Source: Holophagales bacterium (GTDB taxonomy: Bacteria > Acidobacteriota > Thermoanaerobaculia > Multivoradales > Multivoraceae). From it: a stretch of 64,000 bases of DNA. The notes under the pieces were generated by a model that saw nothing but the letters and a program-made list of their open reading frames with translations, was not told the origin of the DNA and searched no databases. The position numbers were made by a program, and so were the translations under genes. Where the stretch lies: contig VYDI01000027.1 of assembly GCA_009843505.1 (NCBI GenBank), positions 103,684 to 167,683 on the forward strand. Direction: 5' to 3'. This document shows positions 46,486 through 54,851 of this stretch, piece by piece (positions within the stretch are counted from its first letter, which is position 1; every line of letters starts with the position of its first letter).

Positions 46486-46637
46486 TTGTGGGGGGCCAGC
46501 GTCGACGCAGGCATCGCTACACTTCGCGGCGCGAGCCTCGATAGACGTGGCTCTCGTGGCGCCCTGCGCTGCGGGGTCGAGGAGTGCCTAGGGTCTCGCT
46601 GGGAGTCGCGTCGAACAACGCATGGAGGTCAGCAAGG

Positions 46638-48266
46638 ATGGAGATTCCGCAGAACGAGCTCGAACGGGTTCGGGATCGGTATCGCGACGAGGGGCGCCCG
46701 CCCGGTCATGTAAGCCGCTGGGTGGCGGATCAGGACGGGGACACGTCTCGTCGAGTGGGCGAGGCGGCTCGGCGCTTTGCCGACGGCGGCGGACTGAGCC
46801 AGTTTGCGGAGAGCTACCAGCCGCTCTTGGGGGGCGGGATCTCCGCGGTTCGAGACGAAGACGATCGACGTGATCCTGACTTGGACGGTCTCTTTCTGCA
46901 TGAGCTCGCGGATGAACTGGCGGAAGACGAAGTGGCGACTTCCGAGTTGCGGAGCTTCATTCAGCTGCCTGCGAGTGAGGACGAAGCCGTGACGCGAGTG
47001 GATGGTTTCGCGGAGTGGATTCGCCGCCGGCCTCGGAACGCAGTGGAGGATCAGAGCCACCTCTCCCCGAGGATCCTGGGGGTGTGTTGGCACGGACAGG
47101 ACGACACCCGCTGGAAGTTGTATGTGCGGAACTGGCTGTTCAACCTCCGGGAGTTGGCCCCTGGCGTTTGTCGAGATTGCCGGAGAGGGGCTGGGGAATC
47201 GCCTGGCGAGCTTTACGTCGAATTCAGCCGCGCTGTTGATGCCTTGAGCAGCGAACTCGGCATCGATTCGTGGCGCTTGACGCTCAAGATGATTGGGCAA
47301 GGTGTCCCGAGCGGGGGTTCGAATCGACTAGATGAGGACGGCACAGAAGACCCGCCTGTGGATGCCTCTATCGAGCAGCCCATCGAACGCGACGTCACGC
47401 ACGCCGCCGAGATCTTCATGGGCCGCGTCGAGATCGAGCGGCTGCTCTCCCAGCTAACGCGCAAGAAGGCCCTCGTACTCCAGGGTCCGCCAGGCACCGG
47501 CAAGACGTTCATCGCGCAGCGGCTGGCGTGGTTGTTGGCGGAAGAGCAGTCGATGGCGCGTATTGAGGCTGTGCAGTTCCATCAGTCCTACGGCTACGAG
47601 GATTTCGTCCGCGGCTACCGGCCCACGGAAGACGGTGGCTTCGTGCTGCGCGACGGGCCGTTTCTCGACTTCTGCGAGCAGGCTCGGGAGGATCGGGAGC
47701 GGCCTCATGTACTGCTGATCGACGAGATCAACCGAGGCAACCTGAGCCGCATTTTCGGCGAGTTGCTGATGCTGATCGAGGCGGACAAGCGGTCGCCGGG
47801 GTGGGCAGTACGGCTCGCTTATCCGCGAGGCGGCGACGACGAGCGGTTTCACGTGCCGGAGAACCTCCACCTGATCGGCACGATGAACACGGCGGACCGA
47901 TCTCTGGCGCTGGTCGACTACGCGTTGCGCAGGCGCTTCGCCTTCTTCACCGTCGAGCCGGCGTTCGGGCGGCCCGAGTTCCGGCGTCACCTAGCGGATC
48001 GGGGCGTGCCCGCGTCAGTCGAGAGGCGCATTCTGGAACGGCTCAGCGCTCTGAACGAGACGATCGCCGGGGATCCGGACTTGGGACCGGGGTTCCGCGT
48101 TGGCCATAGTTACTTCTGCGACCCGCCGTCCGGAGAGTCGGCGGACCACGACGGTTGGTTCGAGGAGATCGTCGACTTCGATATCGAGCCACTGCTCGCA
48201 GAGTACTGGTTCGATAAGCGGAAGAGAGCCGAGGACGCCGTGGCAGGCCTACTGGCCGCGGACTGA
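46638..48266 (+). CDS. mcrB: McrB-type GTPase, type IV restriction motor subunit
   Basis: The ATG at 46638 is chosen for GGAGG 9 bases upstream; an upstream start at 46584 would add 18 residues. The 542-residue protein has an N-terminal region (1-250) unlike the standard EcoMcrB methylcytosine-binding domain, perhaps a different modified-DNA reader. It is followed by an AAA+ MoxR-like domain: LQGPPGTGKTFIAQRL (about 282), LLIDEINRGNLSRIFGELLMLIE (about 360) and the McrB signature GTMNTADRSLALVDYALRRRFAF (about 413). Asn-Thr-Ala-Asp corresponds to the guanine-specific motif. It should translocate on modified DNA and drive cleavage by McrC. Codon use is less biased than in the flanking housekeeping genes. 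Confidence 0.9.
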   Translation: MEIPQNELERVRDRYRDEGRPPGHVSRWVADQDGDTSRRVGEAARRFADGGGLSQFAESYQPLLGGGISAVRDEDDRRDPDLDGLFLHELADELAEDEVATSELRSFIQLPASEDEAVTRVDGFAEWIRRRPRNAVEDQSHLSPRILGVCWHGQDDTRWKLYVRNWLFNLRELAPGVCRDCRRGAGESPGELYVEFSRAVDALSSELGIDSWRLTLKMIGQGVPSGGSNRLDEDGTEDPPVDASIEQPIERDVTHAAEIFMGRVEIERLLSQLTRKKALVLQGPPGTGKTFIAQRLAWLLAEEQSMARIEAVQFHQSYGYEDFVRGYRPTEDGGFVLRDGPFLDFCEQAREDRERPHVLLIDEINRGNLSRIFGELLMLIEADKRSPGWAVRLAYPRGGDDERFHVPENLHLIGTMNTADRSLALVDYALRRRFAFFTVEPAFGRPEFRRHLADRGVPASVERRILERLSALNETIAGDPDLGPGFRVGHSYFCDPPSGESADHDGWFEEIVDFDIEPLLAEYWFDKRKRAEDAVAGLLAAD

Positions 48267-48278
48267 TCCGCGTCTGCG

Positions 48279-49370
48279 ATGAAGATCCCGGCGCACACTC
48301 TCTATGTCGTGCTCTGCTATGCGTGGGAGCGGTACGAGCATCTGGACTCGGCGGCGGCGAGAGAACACGCCTCGGTCCCCGACGATCTGCCCCAGAACCT
48401 CATGGCGCGCCTGCTCCGCGACAGCTTCCGGCGGCTGTGGCGGCGTGGCCTCGACCGCGGCTACTTGGAGCGGGCCGAGGACGCGAGGCGGCCGAAGGGG
48501 AAGATCGACATGGCGCGAACGGTGGCCCGGGCGCTTCGTTCCCGCGCCCGCGTGGCGGTGCGCTACGAGGAACTCACCCGGAACGTGCTGCCCAATCGCC
48601 TCGTCAAGTCGACGATGCTGCGGTTGGCGTCGCTGCCCGCGAACGAGTTGGACCCCGGGCTACGCCGTGACCTGCTGCGCCTGGCTCGCCTGCTTCCCGA
48701 AGTCGATGAAGTCGAGCTACGGGGCGAGTTCTTCCACGGCGTGCAACTCCACCGCAACAACTCGGACTACGGCTTCCTGCTCAGCGTCTGCCGACTGGTT
48801 GCCGCCCGGCTGGTTCCGGAGGGGCGGTCCGGCCGCTACCGGTTTCGGGCGTTCACGGCCAGCGACACGGAGATGGGGAGACTGTTCGAGGCCTTCGTGC
48901 GTGGCTTTCTGAAGCGGGAGCGGCCAGAGCTTGGGCTTTGGCCGGGCAACAAGCGAATCTTGTTCGGCGTGGTCGCACCCATCGGAGCGCCCGTCGTCCC
49001 CGGCATGTTCGCCGACATCTTCGTCTCCGCGCGCGGCGCCTCGGAGAAGCGCCGGAGCGTCATCGTTGAGACGAAGTGCGTGGACAAGCCGTTCGCCCGC
49101 GACGGGAAGCTCCGCTCGGACCACCTCTACCAGCTTTGGGCCTACCTGACGAACTACCCACGAACCAACCCTGCGAATCGTTCGCCCGCCGGCATGTTGC
49201 TCTACGCCACGGACGGCCACTCGTTCCGCCACGCGTACAGCTTTCCCGGCCACCCGATCGAGGTCCGATCCCTCGACTTGGGCCAGGCTTGGCCTGACCT
49301 CCGCCGCGACCTTCACCATCTCGCGAACGACTTGGCCGAGCTTGCCGGCGCAAGCGCGTCAGCCGCTTGA
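48279..49370 (+). CDS. mcrC: McrC-type nuclease subunit of the type IV restriction system
   Basis: This 363-residue protein starts 12 bases after mcrB. The N-terminal two thirds match the McrC/5-methylcytosine-restriction family (PAHTLYVVLCYAWER, FHGVQLHRNNSDYGFLLSVC). A C-terminal PD-(D/E)XK nuclease core is visible as GMFADIFVS and VIVETKC (about 241 and 262), followed by DHLYQLWAYLTNYP. McrC cuts DNA when stimulated by the McrB ring. The pair restricts incoming DNA bearing modified bases such as 5-methyl- or 5-hydroxymethylcytosine. The pair lies between an orphan antitoxin and a full toxin-antitoxin pair. Confidence 0.9.
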   Translation: MKIPAHTLYVVLCYAWERYEHLDSAAAREHASVPDDLPQNLMARLLRDSFRRLWRRGLDRGYLERAEDARRPKGKIDMARTVARALRSRARVAVRYEELTRNVLPNRLVKSTMLRLASLPANELDPGLRRDLLRLARLLPEVDEVELRGEFFHGVQLHRNNSDYGFLLSVCRLVAARLVPEGRSGRYRFRAFTASDTEMGRLFEAFVRGFLKRERPELGLWPGNKRILFGVVAPIGAPVVPGMFADIFVSARGASEKRRSVIVETKCVDKPFARDGKLRSDHLYQLWAYLTNYPRTNPANRSPAGMLLYATDGHSFRHAYSFPGHPIEVRSLDLGQAWPDLRRDLHHLANDLAELAGASASAA

Positions 49371-49384
49371 GCCCTGGGGAGCGG

Positions 49385-49876
49385 TCAACGGGGTTCGTTC
49401 AGCTCTTCACCCTTGGCGACTGATGGCCAATTCACCCGTTCTCCGGGTGCCGCGGCGTGGGGAAGCCGCTGCATGGCCGCGTCGAAGGTGTAGACGCCGT
49501 CCAGCAGTTCGCCGTCGCTCGCCGCGGTCCGGAGCGCCTTGAACACGATCAGCGCGTCTGCGAATCCGACGCGCTTGGGCGATGCCGTTGCCTCCGTCAC
49601 TCCGTCGCTGCGGTAAGCGTGGACCGCTCGCCATACGACCTGGTCGTCTTCGAAGCGGATGCTCGGCTCGCTGAACAGCCGTTCGAGGACGGCTACCAGT
49701 TGAGCCTTCGGCAGTCCGTACTTCCTGCCGGAGAGTGTCCAGACCGTTTCCGCCAGGACAACGTCGGTGATCAGGATCGTCTCGCCGGCAGCAAAGACCT
49801 TGGCGGCACGTGCCGCCTGCTCCTCGTCGTCCTGGAGCAGGTAGCGGAGTAGGACGCTCGTGTCGACCGCGATCAC
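49385..49876 (-). CDS. vapC: type II toxin, PIN-domain RNase (VapC family)
   Basis: This is a 163-residue PIN-domain protein starting MIAVDTSVLLRYLLQDDEEQ in part. Acidic catalytic residues are seen in VDTS, ETVW, FADALI and YTFDAAM. It overlaps the antitoxin gene by ATGA at 49873-49876. It belongs to the same PIN subgroup as the toxin at 5747-6133 (compare VDTSVLLRYLLQDD with IDTNVVVRYLTGDD). A C-terminal extension of about 25 residues is present. It converges on mcrC with 14 bases between stops. Confidence 0.9.
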   Translation of the reverse strand: MIAVDTSVLLRYLLQDDEEQAARAAKVFAAGETILITDVVLAETVWTLSGRKYGLPKAQLVAVLERLFSEPSIRFEDDQVVWRAVHAYRSDGVTEATASPKRVGFADALIVFKALRTAASDGELLDGVYTFDAAMQRLPHAAAPGERVNWPSVAKGEELNEPR

Positions 49877-50100
49877 GGCCTCGACACGTCGAGTGCGCTC
49901 TGAAGCGACTCGTCGTCACTCATCGCCGGGTCGCCGGTGACGTGCCGCAGACAGCCCTTGACCGCGCCGGCCTCCTTCCGCACGATCGTGATGCGGCCTT
50001 CGGCAACGAAACAGCGGTACTCGTCGCCGGGTTCGATTCCGGCTTCTCTGCATTGAGCGATGGGGAGCGTGATCTGGCGTTTGGCGCTCACTCGCGGCAT
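49873..50100 (-). CDS. vapB: AbrB/MazE-type antitoxin (VapB)
   Basis: This is a 75-residue protein beginning MPRVSAKRQITLPIAQCREAG in part, the AbrB swapped-hairpin motif. The second half (about 45-75), acidic near DESLQSALD, would bind the toxin. The start has GGAAGGA about 9 bases upstream. The gene is transcribed from a sigma70-like promoter at 50136-50165 and overlaps the toxin gene by four bases. Confidence 0.87.
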   Translation of the reverse strand: MPRVSAKRQITLPIAQCREAGIEPGDEYRCFVAEGRITIVRKEAGAVKGCLRHVTGDPAMSDDESLQSALDVSRP

Positions 50101-50135
50101 TGTGTCGTTCCTTCCCGGGTCGTCGGTGCGAGCGA

Positions 50136-50165
50136 AGACTAGCCGCGTTCTTTACTCTGGGTCAA
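50136..50165 (-). promoter_or_regulatory. sigma70-like promoter of the vapBC pair
   Basis: On the minus strand TTGACC (50165-50160) and TAGTCT (50141-50136) are separated by 18 bases, with the antitoxin start about 36 bases downstream of the -10 box and a good ribosome-binding site in between. Confidence 0.5.
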
Positions 50166-50174
50166 GACGTAAAG
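50150..50174. promoter_or_regulatory. operator-like palindrome over the vapBC -35 region
   Basis: CTTTAC (50150-50155) and GTAAAG (50169-50174) form an inverted repeat with 13 bases between, spanning the -35 hexamer. AbrB-type antitoxins repress their own operons at such sites. A second 9-bp inverted repeat pairs GGTCAAGAC (50160-50168) with GTCTTGACC (50202-50210). Confidence 0.4.
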
Positions 50175-50234
50175 ACGCCGGCGGACCCAGGGTGTGGCGG
50201 TGTCTTGACCATGCACGGGTGCAAGCCGCCTCGC

Positions 50235-50240
50235 TACACT
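50235..50240 (+). promoter_or_regulatory. candidate -10 element, leaderless cinA transcript
   Basis: TACACT ends 6 bases before the cinA GTG at 50247. A TTGACC at 50205-50210 is too far away (24-base spacer) to be its -35 box. Confidence 0.4.
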
Positions 50241-50246
50241 GCGCCG

Positions 50247-51569
50247 GTGAAGGCTTCGATTCTCGCGGTCGGCGATGAGCTGCTTGGAACGGACCGGCTC
50301 GACACGAACTCGCTGGCGCTGACGGAGGTTCTGCGGCGGCGGGGCGTGGAACTGGTCTCGAAGGCGGTCGTTGGTGACGATGTCGTTGTGATCGCCGAGG
50401 CGCTGAAGGGACTTCGGGAGCGAGCGGATCTGCTGCTCGTGACCGGGGGACTGGGTCCGACCCGGGACGATCTGACGCGGGAGGGTGTTGCCCGGCTGCT
50501 CGGGCGTTCGGTGGCGGTCGACGAGGCCGAGTGGGACCAGATCGAGCGCGGGTTCCGCAAGCTCGGGCGGCGCATTCCCCGGGTCAACCGGAAGCAGGCG
50601 GAGCGGGTCGACGGCGCGGAGATGCTGCCGAACCGCGCCGGCGTGGCGCCGGGTCAGCGGATCGTGGATGCCGCGCCTTCGCCTCGAGGTACGACCTACT
50701 TCCTGTTCCCCGGGGTGCCGCGGGAGCTTCACGCCCTCGTCGAGGACGCCCTCGATCCGTGGCTGGCGGAGCGGTCCGAGGACGGTGCGGGCTTCGACCA
50801 GATCGAGGTGCGCATCGCCTGCCTGCCGGAGTCGGTGGTCGAAGAGAGGATCGCGCCCGTCTACGAGCGCTTCGGTGACGAAAACGTGTCGGTCCTGGCG
50901 CGGCCGGGTGAGATCCGGTTGCGTCTGCGTGCAGGCGGTGCCGTCGAAGGCCGGTCGCCGCGCCTGGCCGAGATGGAGGCGGCGGTTCGGGATGCTCTGG
51001 GTGACGCGGTGTTCTACGTCGGACCGATCGAGGACGGTGTCGAGTTCGAGGGGGCGGTCGGCGGGCTGCTGGCGGCGCGTGGCGAGACGGTCGCCGTCGC
51101 CGAGTCGTGCACGGGCGGCTTGCTCGGCCAGCGGTTGACGGTCACCGCGGGGAGCAGCGCCTGGTTCGTGGGCGGGTACCTCACGTACTCGAACCGGCTG
51201 AAGAAGCGCTTGCTCGGCGTGCCCCGGGAGACGCTGGTGGAATACGGCGCCGTGTCGAAACCGACGGCGCTGGCGATGGCCGCGGGAGCCCGGGAGCGTT
51301 GCGGCAGCGACTACGGCATCGGAATCACGGGCGTTGCGGGTCCGGGTGGCGGCAGCGAGTCGCGGCCGGTTGGTACCGTCCATATCGCCGTCGCCGGACC
51401 AGCGGACTCGCGCTCGCACTTCGAGGCCCGGTTCCCTGGGGATCGGGCGCGCGTCAGGCAGCTCTCGACCCAGTTCGCACTCGAGATGTTGCGGCGGATG
51501 CTGCTGTCCGGAGAAGGGCCAGCTGACGCCTTGCCCTGGGCCGCGCCGTCGCGGATGGGTCCGCCGTGA
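50247..51569 (+). CDS. cinA: CinA-family protein (competence/damage-inducible; NMN deamidase type)
   Basis: The GTG at 50247 gives the normal N-terminus KASILAVGDELLGTDRLDTN. The 440-residue product has an N-terminal MoCF-like domain (about 1-170) with VTGGLGPTRDDLTREGVA and FLFPGVPREL, and a C-terminal CinA domain (about 275-425) with VAVAESCTGGLLGQRLT and GITGVAGPGGGSESRPVGTV in part. Family members hydrolyse pyridine nucleotides (NMN deamidase, ADP-ribose pyrophosphatase). Longer in-frame starts run through the vapBC promoter region and are rejected. The stop overlaps plsY. Confidence 0.93.
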   Translation: MKASILAVGDELLGTDRLDTNSLALTEVLRRRGVELVSKAVVGDDVVVIAEALKGLRERADLLLVTGGLGPTRDDLTREGVARLLGRSVAVDEAEWDQIERGFRKLGRRIPRVNRKQAERVDGAEMLPNRAGVAPGQRIVDAAPSPRGTTYFLFPGVPRELHALVEDALDPWLAERSEDGAGFDQIEVRIACLPESVVEERIAPVYERFGDENVSVLARPGEIRLRLRAGGAVEGRSPRLAEMEAAVRDALGDAVFYVGPIEDGVEFEGAVGGLLAARGETVAVAESCTGGLLGQRLTVTAGSSAWFVGGYLTYSNRLKKRLLGVPRETLVEYGAVSKPTALAMAAGARERCGSDYGIGITGVAGPGGGSESRPVGTVHIAVAGPADSRSHFEARFPGDRARVRQLSTQFALEMLRRMLLSGEGPADALPWAAPSRMGPP

Positions 51570-52219
51570 CAGCAGCCGGCCCGGTGGCGGTCGCGCTGTC
51601 GTATCTGCTGGGGTCCCTGCCCTGGAGCTATCTCATCGTGCGGCTCCACCGGGGCATCGACGTGCGCGCGATCGGCAGCCGCAGCGCCGGCGCGACGAAC
51701 GTGCTGCGGGCCTCGGGCAAGTGGGCGGCTCTGCTAGCGCTGCTGCTGGACGCCGCCAAGGGCGCCGCGGCGGTGGTCCTGGCGCGCTCTCTCGACGTCG
51801 GCTCCTGGTGGCTGGCGGCGGCCGCCGTCGCGGTGGTTGCCGGGCACGTCTTCCCCCTGTTCCTCGGGTTCCGTGGCGGCAAGGGAGTGGCAACCGCCGC
51901 CGGCGTTCTGGCGCTGCTGGTGCCCGGGGCGGCGCTCGGAGCGCTGGTCGTGTTCGTCGTGATGGTGGCGTGGAAGCGTTACGTCTCCCTGGGCTCCATC
52001 TCGGCGGCCGTAGCGCTGCCGTTGCTGGTCGGGTCCTACTGGTGGAGCGGCGCCTTTCGGGTTGACCAGGGGGTCGATTCCGGGCCGGCTCTGCTCGCAG
52101 GGACGGCGGGGATCGCCGTTCTCGTCATCGCCAAGCACCGGACCAACCTGGTCCGGCTGCGGGCCGGAACGGAATCCCGGCTCGGTACTTCGCCGCCCGC
52201 GCCGGAGGGCTCCGGTTGA
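51566..52219 (+). CDS. plsY: acyl-phosphate:glycerol-3-phosphate acyltransferase PlsY
   Basis: This is a 217-residue membrane protein, GTG overlapping the cinA stop. It has about five hydrophobic segments. The conserved cytoplasmic motifs are LLGSLPWSYLIVRLHRGIDVR in part, IGSRSAGATNVLRASGK and HVFPLFLGFRGGKGVAT. It makes lysophosphatidic acid from acyl-phosphate and glycerol-3-phosphate. The next gene, gpsA, supplies glycerol-3-phosphate, and the genes overlap, a clear functional pair. PlsX is not in the window. Confidence 0.95.
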   Translation: MTAAGPVAVALSYLLGSLPWSYLIVRLHRGIDVRAIGSRSAGATNVLRASGKWAALLALLLDAAKGAAAVVLARSLDVGSWWLAAAAVAVVAGHVFPLFLGFRGGKGVATAAGVLALLVPGAALGALVVFVVMVAWKRYVSLGSISAAVALPLLVGSYWWSGAFRVDQGVDSGPALLAGTAGIAVLVIAKHRTNLVRLRAGTESRLGTSPPAPEGSG

Positions 52220-53277
52220 GCGGCGCCGGAGCCGGCGGTGGCATCGCCGTGCTCGGAGCGGGCGCATGGGGTACGGCGCTGGCCATTCACGCGGCCCGGG
52301 CAGGTACGCCGGTGCTGCTGTGGGCCCGCTCGGCCGAGTTCGGCGTGAAGCTGGCTTCCGAACGGGTAAACGAGCGCTACCTGCCGGGCGTCGAGCTGCC
52401 GGCGGAGATCCGCGTGACCTGGGACTTGCGACAGGCCACCGCCAGCGGCACGGTTCTCGTCGTCGTTCCCTCCCATGGCTTCCGCGCGGTGGTTCGCTCT
52501 TTTCTCGAGGCGCGCGCCAACCTGGGCGAGTCCGCCCCGCTGCCCGAGCGGCTGACCCTGGTTTCGGGCGCCAAGGGGATCGAGTCCGATCACCGAGGCC
52601 GCTTCCGACGGATGAGCGATGTCTGTGCGGAGGAGGCCTCCGCGGCGGCGGTCGACATCGACTTCGCGACGATCAGCGGTCCGTCGTTCGCCGCCGAGCT
52701 GGCCGCCGAGCTGCCGACCGCCTGCGTCGTCGCGTCGGAGGAAACCGACGTTGCGGAGCGGCTGCAGGCCCAACTCTCGTGCGGGGCGCTGCGGCTCTAC
52801 ACGTCGACCGACGTCGTGGGTGTAGAGATAGGCGCCGCGGCGAAGAATGTGATCGCGATTGCCGCCGGCGTGCTGGACGGTCTGGGCTACGGCTCCAACA
52901 CGCGCGCGGCGCTGATCACTCGCGGTCTGCACGAGATGATGCGCCTGGGGCTCGCCTGTGGCGGCCGGCCGGCGACCTTCGCCGGGCTCGGCGGGCTGGG
53001 TGACCTGGTGCTGACCTGCACCGGAGGCCTGTCGCGCAACCGGAACACGGGCATCGAGCTGGGGCGCGGCCGCACGCTCGAGGAGATCGAAACGGGCCGT
53101 GCGGGCGTCGCCGAGGGTGTGCGGAACTCGCTCGCGCTGCTCGAACTCGCGACGGAGAAGCAGGTCGAGCTGCCGATCACGGAACAGATGGTCGAGATCC
53201 TCTATCGGGGCAAGGAACCGGCGGCGGCGATCCGCGATCTGATGGGCCGGAAACTCAAGGTAGAGTCCGCTTTGTGA
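52216..53277 (+). CDS. gpsA: glycerol-3-phosphate dehydrogenase [NAD(P)+]
   Basis: This is a 353-residue protein with a TTG start overlapping plsY. The Rossmann motif IAVLGAGAWGTALAIHAA is near the N-terminus. VSGAKGIE, ISGPSFAAELAAELPTA and the catalytic-region AAKNVIAIAAGVLDGLGYG and TRGLHEMMRLG follow, with GLGGLGDLVLTCTG and SRNRNTG near the C-terminal helical domain. It reduces dihydroxyacetone phosphate to sn-glycerol-3-phosphate for phospholipids. Its stop overlaps guaA. Confidence 0.96.
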   Translation: MSGAGAGGGIAVLGAGAWGTALAIHAARAGTPVLLWARSAEFGVKLASERVNERYLPGVELPAEIRVTWDLRQATASGTVLVVVPSHGFRAVVRSFLEARANLGESAPLPERLTLVSGAKGIESDHRGRFRRMSDVCAEEASAAAVDIDFATISGPSFAAELAAELPTACVVASEETDVAERLQAQLSCGALRLYTSTDVVGVEIGAAAKNVIAIAAGVLDGLGYGSNTRAALITRGLHEMMRLGLACGGRPATFAGLGGLGDLVLTCTGGLSRNRNTGIELGRGRTLEEIETGRAGVAEGVRNSLALLELATEKQVELPITEQMVEILYRGKEPAAAIRDLMGRKLKVESAL

Positions 53278-54839
53278 CCGAGCACGAGACCGTTCTCGTC
53301 CTCGACTTCGGCGGTCAGTACACCCAGTTGATCGCACGACGGGTGCGGGAACTCCGGGTCTACTGCGAGATCCACCCCTTCGACCTGTCCGTGGAAGAGG
53401 TTCGGGTGCGGAAACCCGTCGGCATCGTGCTCTCGGGCGGGCCGGACAGTGTCTACGAGGAGAACGCGCCTCAGGCCGATCCGGAGTTGCTGCGGCTGGG
53501 CATTCCGGTCCTCGGCATCTGCTACGGCATGCAGTGGATGTCCCAGGTGCTCGGCGGCCGGGTCGTGGCATCGGGCATGCGCGAGTACGGCCGCACGGAG
53601 ATCGCGCTGTCCGCGCGGGACGGCGGCCTGTTCTCGGGGCTCGAGGCAGAGCAGAGAGTGTGGATGTCGCACGGCGACCGGGTTGACGAGGTGCCGCCGG
53701 GCTTCGAAGCGACGGCTTCGGCGCCGACCGTGCCGGTGGTGGCGGTCCAGGACCGGGAACGGGCCCTGTTCGGGATCCAGTTCCATCCCGAGGTGACCCA
53801 TACGGACGGCGGCCGCGAGATGCTCGGGAACTTCCTCTACGGCGCCTGTTCCGCTTCCGGCGCCTGGCGGATGGCGTCCTACGCCGAGGAGGCCACGGCG
53901 GCAATCGCGGCCCAGGTCGGGCCGACGGACCGGGTTCTCTGCGCTCTGTCGGGCGGCGTCGACTCAGCGGTGGCGGCAAGCCTGGTGCAGCGTGCGGTCG
54001 GGGATCGGCTGACCGCGGTGTTCGTGGACAACGGCCTGCTGCGCAAGAACGAACGGACGACCGTGGAGCGGAGTCTCAGTTCCGGCCTCGACCTGCGGCT
54101 GGTGGTCGTCGACGCGGCGAGCGACTTCCTCGGAGAACTCGCGGGAATCACCGATCCCGAAGAGAAGCGGCGCACGATCGGCCGGGTCTTCATCGAAGTG
54201 TTTCAGCGCGAGGCGAAGAGACTGGAGAGGACAGGAAACGGCGGCAGGATCCGCTATCTGGTCCAGGGCACGCTCTACCCGGACGTGATCGAGTCGGTGT
54301 CGGCCTTCGGCCCGTCGGCGATGATCAAGAGCCACCACAACGTGGGCGGCCTGCCGGAACAGTTGGGTTTCGATCTGATCGAGCCGCTCCGTTTCCTCTT
54401 CAAGGACGAAGTGCGAAAGCTGGGCCGGGAGCTCGGTCTCGGCTCGGAGTTCGTGGGTCGGCACCCCTTCCCGGGTCCGGGGCTCGGGGTCCGCATCCTG
54501 GGCGACGTCACCGCCGACCGCGTGGCGGTGCTTCAGGAGGCGGACGCGATCTTCATCGACGAGTTGCGCGCGGCCGGTCTCTACGATCGGGTGAGTCAGG
54601 CGCTGGCCGTGCTGCTGCCGGTGCAGAGCGTCGGCGTGATGGGCGACGGTCGCAGCTACGAGAACGTGGTCGCGCTGAGGTCGGTCGAGACCGAGGACTT
54701 CATGACGGCGGACTGGAGCCAGTTGCCGCACGAGTTTCTGGGCCGCGTCGCGGGTCGGATCGTGAACGAAGTCGCCGGTGTGAATCGGGTGGTCTACGAC
54801 CTGACCAGCAAGCCGCCCGGCACGATCGAGTGGGAGTGA
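53274..54839 (+). CDS. guaA: GMP synthase (glutamine-hydrolysing)
   Basis: This is a 521-residue protein, GTG overlapping the gpsA stop. The class I glutamine amidotransferase domain (about 1-195) has GICYGMQW with the nucleophile Cys and FGIQFHPEVTHT with the His-Glu pair. The ATP-pyrophosphatase domain (about 200-400) has ALSGGVDSAVAASLV. The dimerisation domain at the C-terminus holds HPFPGPGLGVRILG and ends GTIEWE, as expected. It converts XMP to GMP. It links with the purine salvage genes in the window only by pathway. Confidence 0.97.
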   Translation: MTEHETVLVLDFGGQYTQLIARRVRELRVYCEIHPFDLSVEEVRVRKPVGIVLSGGPDSVYEENAPQADPELLRLGIPVLGICYGMQWMSQVLGGRVVASGMREYGRTEIALSARDGGLFSGLEAEQRVWMSHGDRVDEVPPGFEATASAPTVPVVAVQDRERALFGIQFHPEVTHTDGGREMLGNFLYGACSASGAWRMASYAEEATAAIAAQVGPTDRVLCALSGGVDSAVAASLVQRAVGDRLTAVFVDNGLLRKNERTTVERSLSSGLDLRLVVVDAASDFLGELAGITDPEEKRRTIGRVFIEVFQREAKRLERTGNGGRIRYLVQGTLYPDVIESVSAFGPSAMIKSHHNVGGLPEQLGFDLIEPLRFLFKDEVRKLGRELGLGSEFVGRHPFPGPGLGVRILGDVTADRVAVLQEADAIFIDELRAAGLYDRVSQALAVLLPVQSVGVMGDGRSYENVVALRSVETEDFMTADWSQLPHEFLGRVAGRIVNEVAGVNRVVYDLTSKPPGTIEWE

Positions 54840-54851
54840 GGCGGGCCGCGA

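Noticed and set aside
46486-46713. Small plus-strand frame after the orphan antitoxin as an intact toxin
   Set aside because: It lacks every PIN-domain acidic motif and overlaps the mcrB start region in another frame.
50205-50240. TTGACC...TACACT as a normal cinA promoter
   Set aside because: The spacer is 24 bases, too long for a sigma70 promoter; the TACACT box is kept only as a leaderless -10 candidate.
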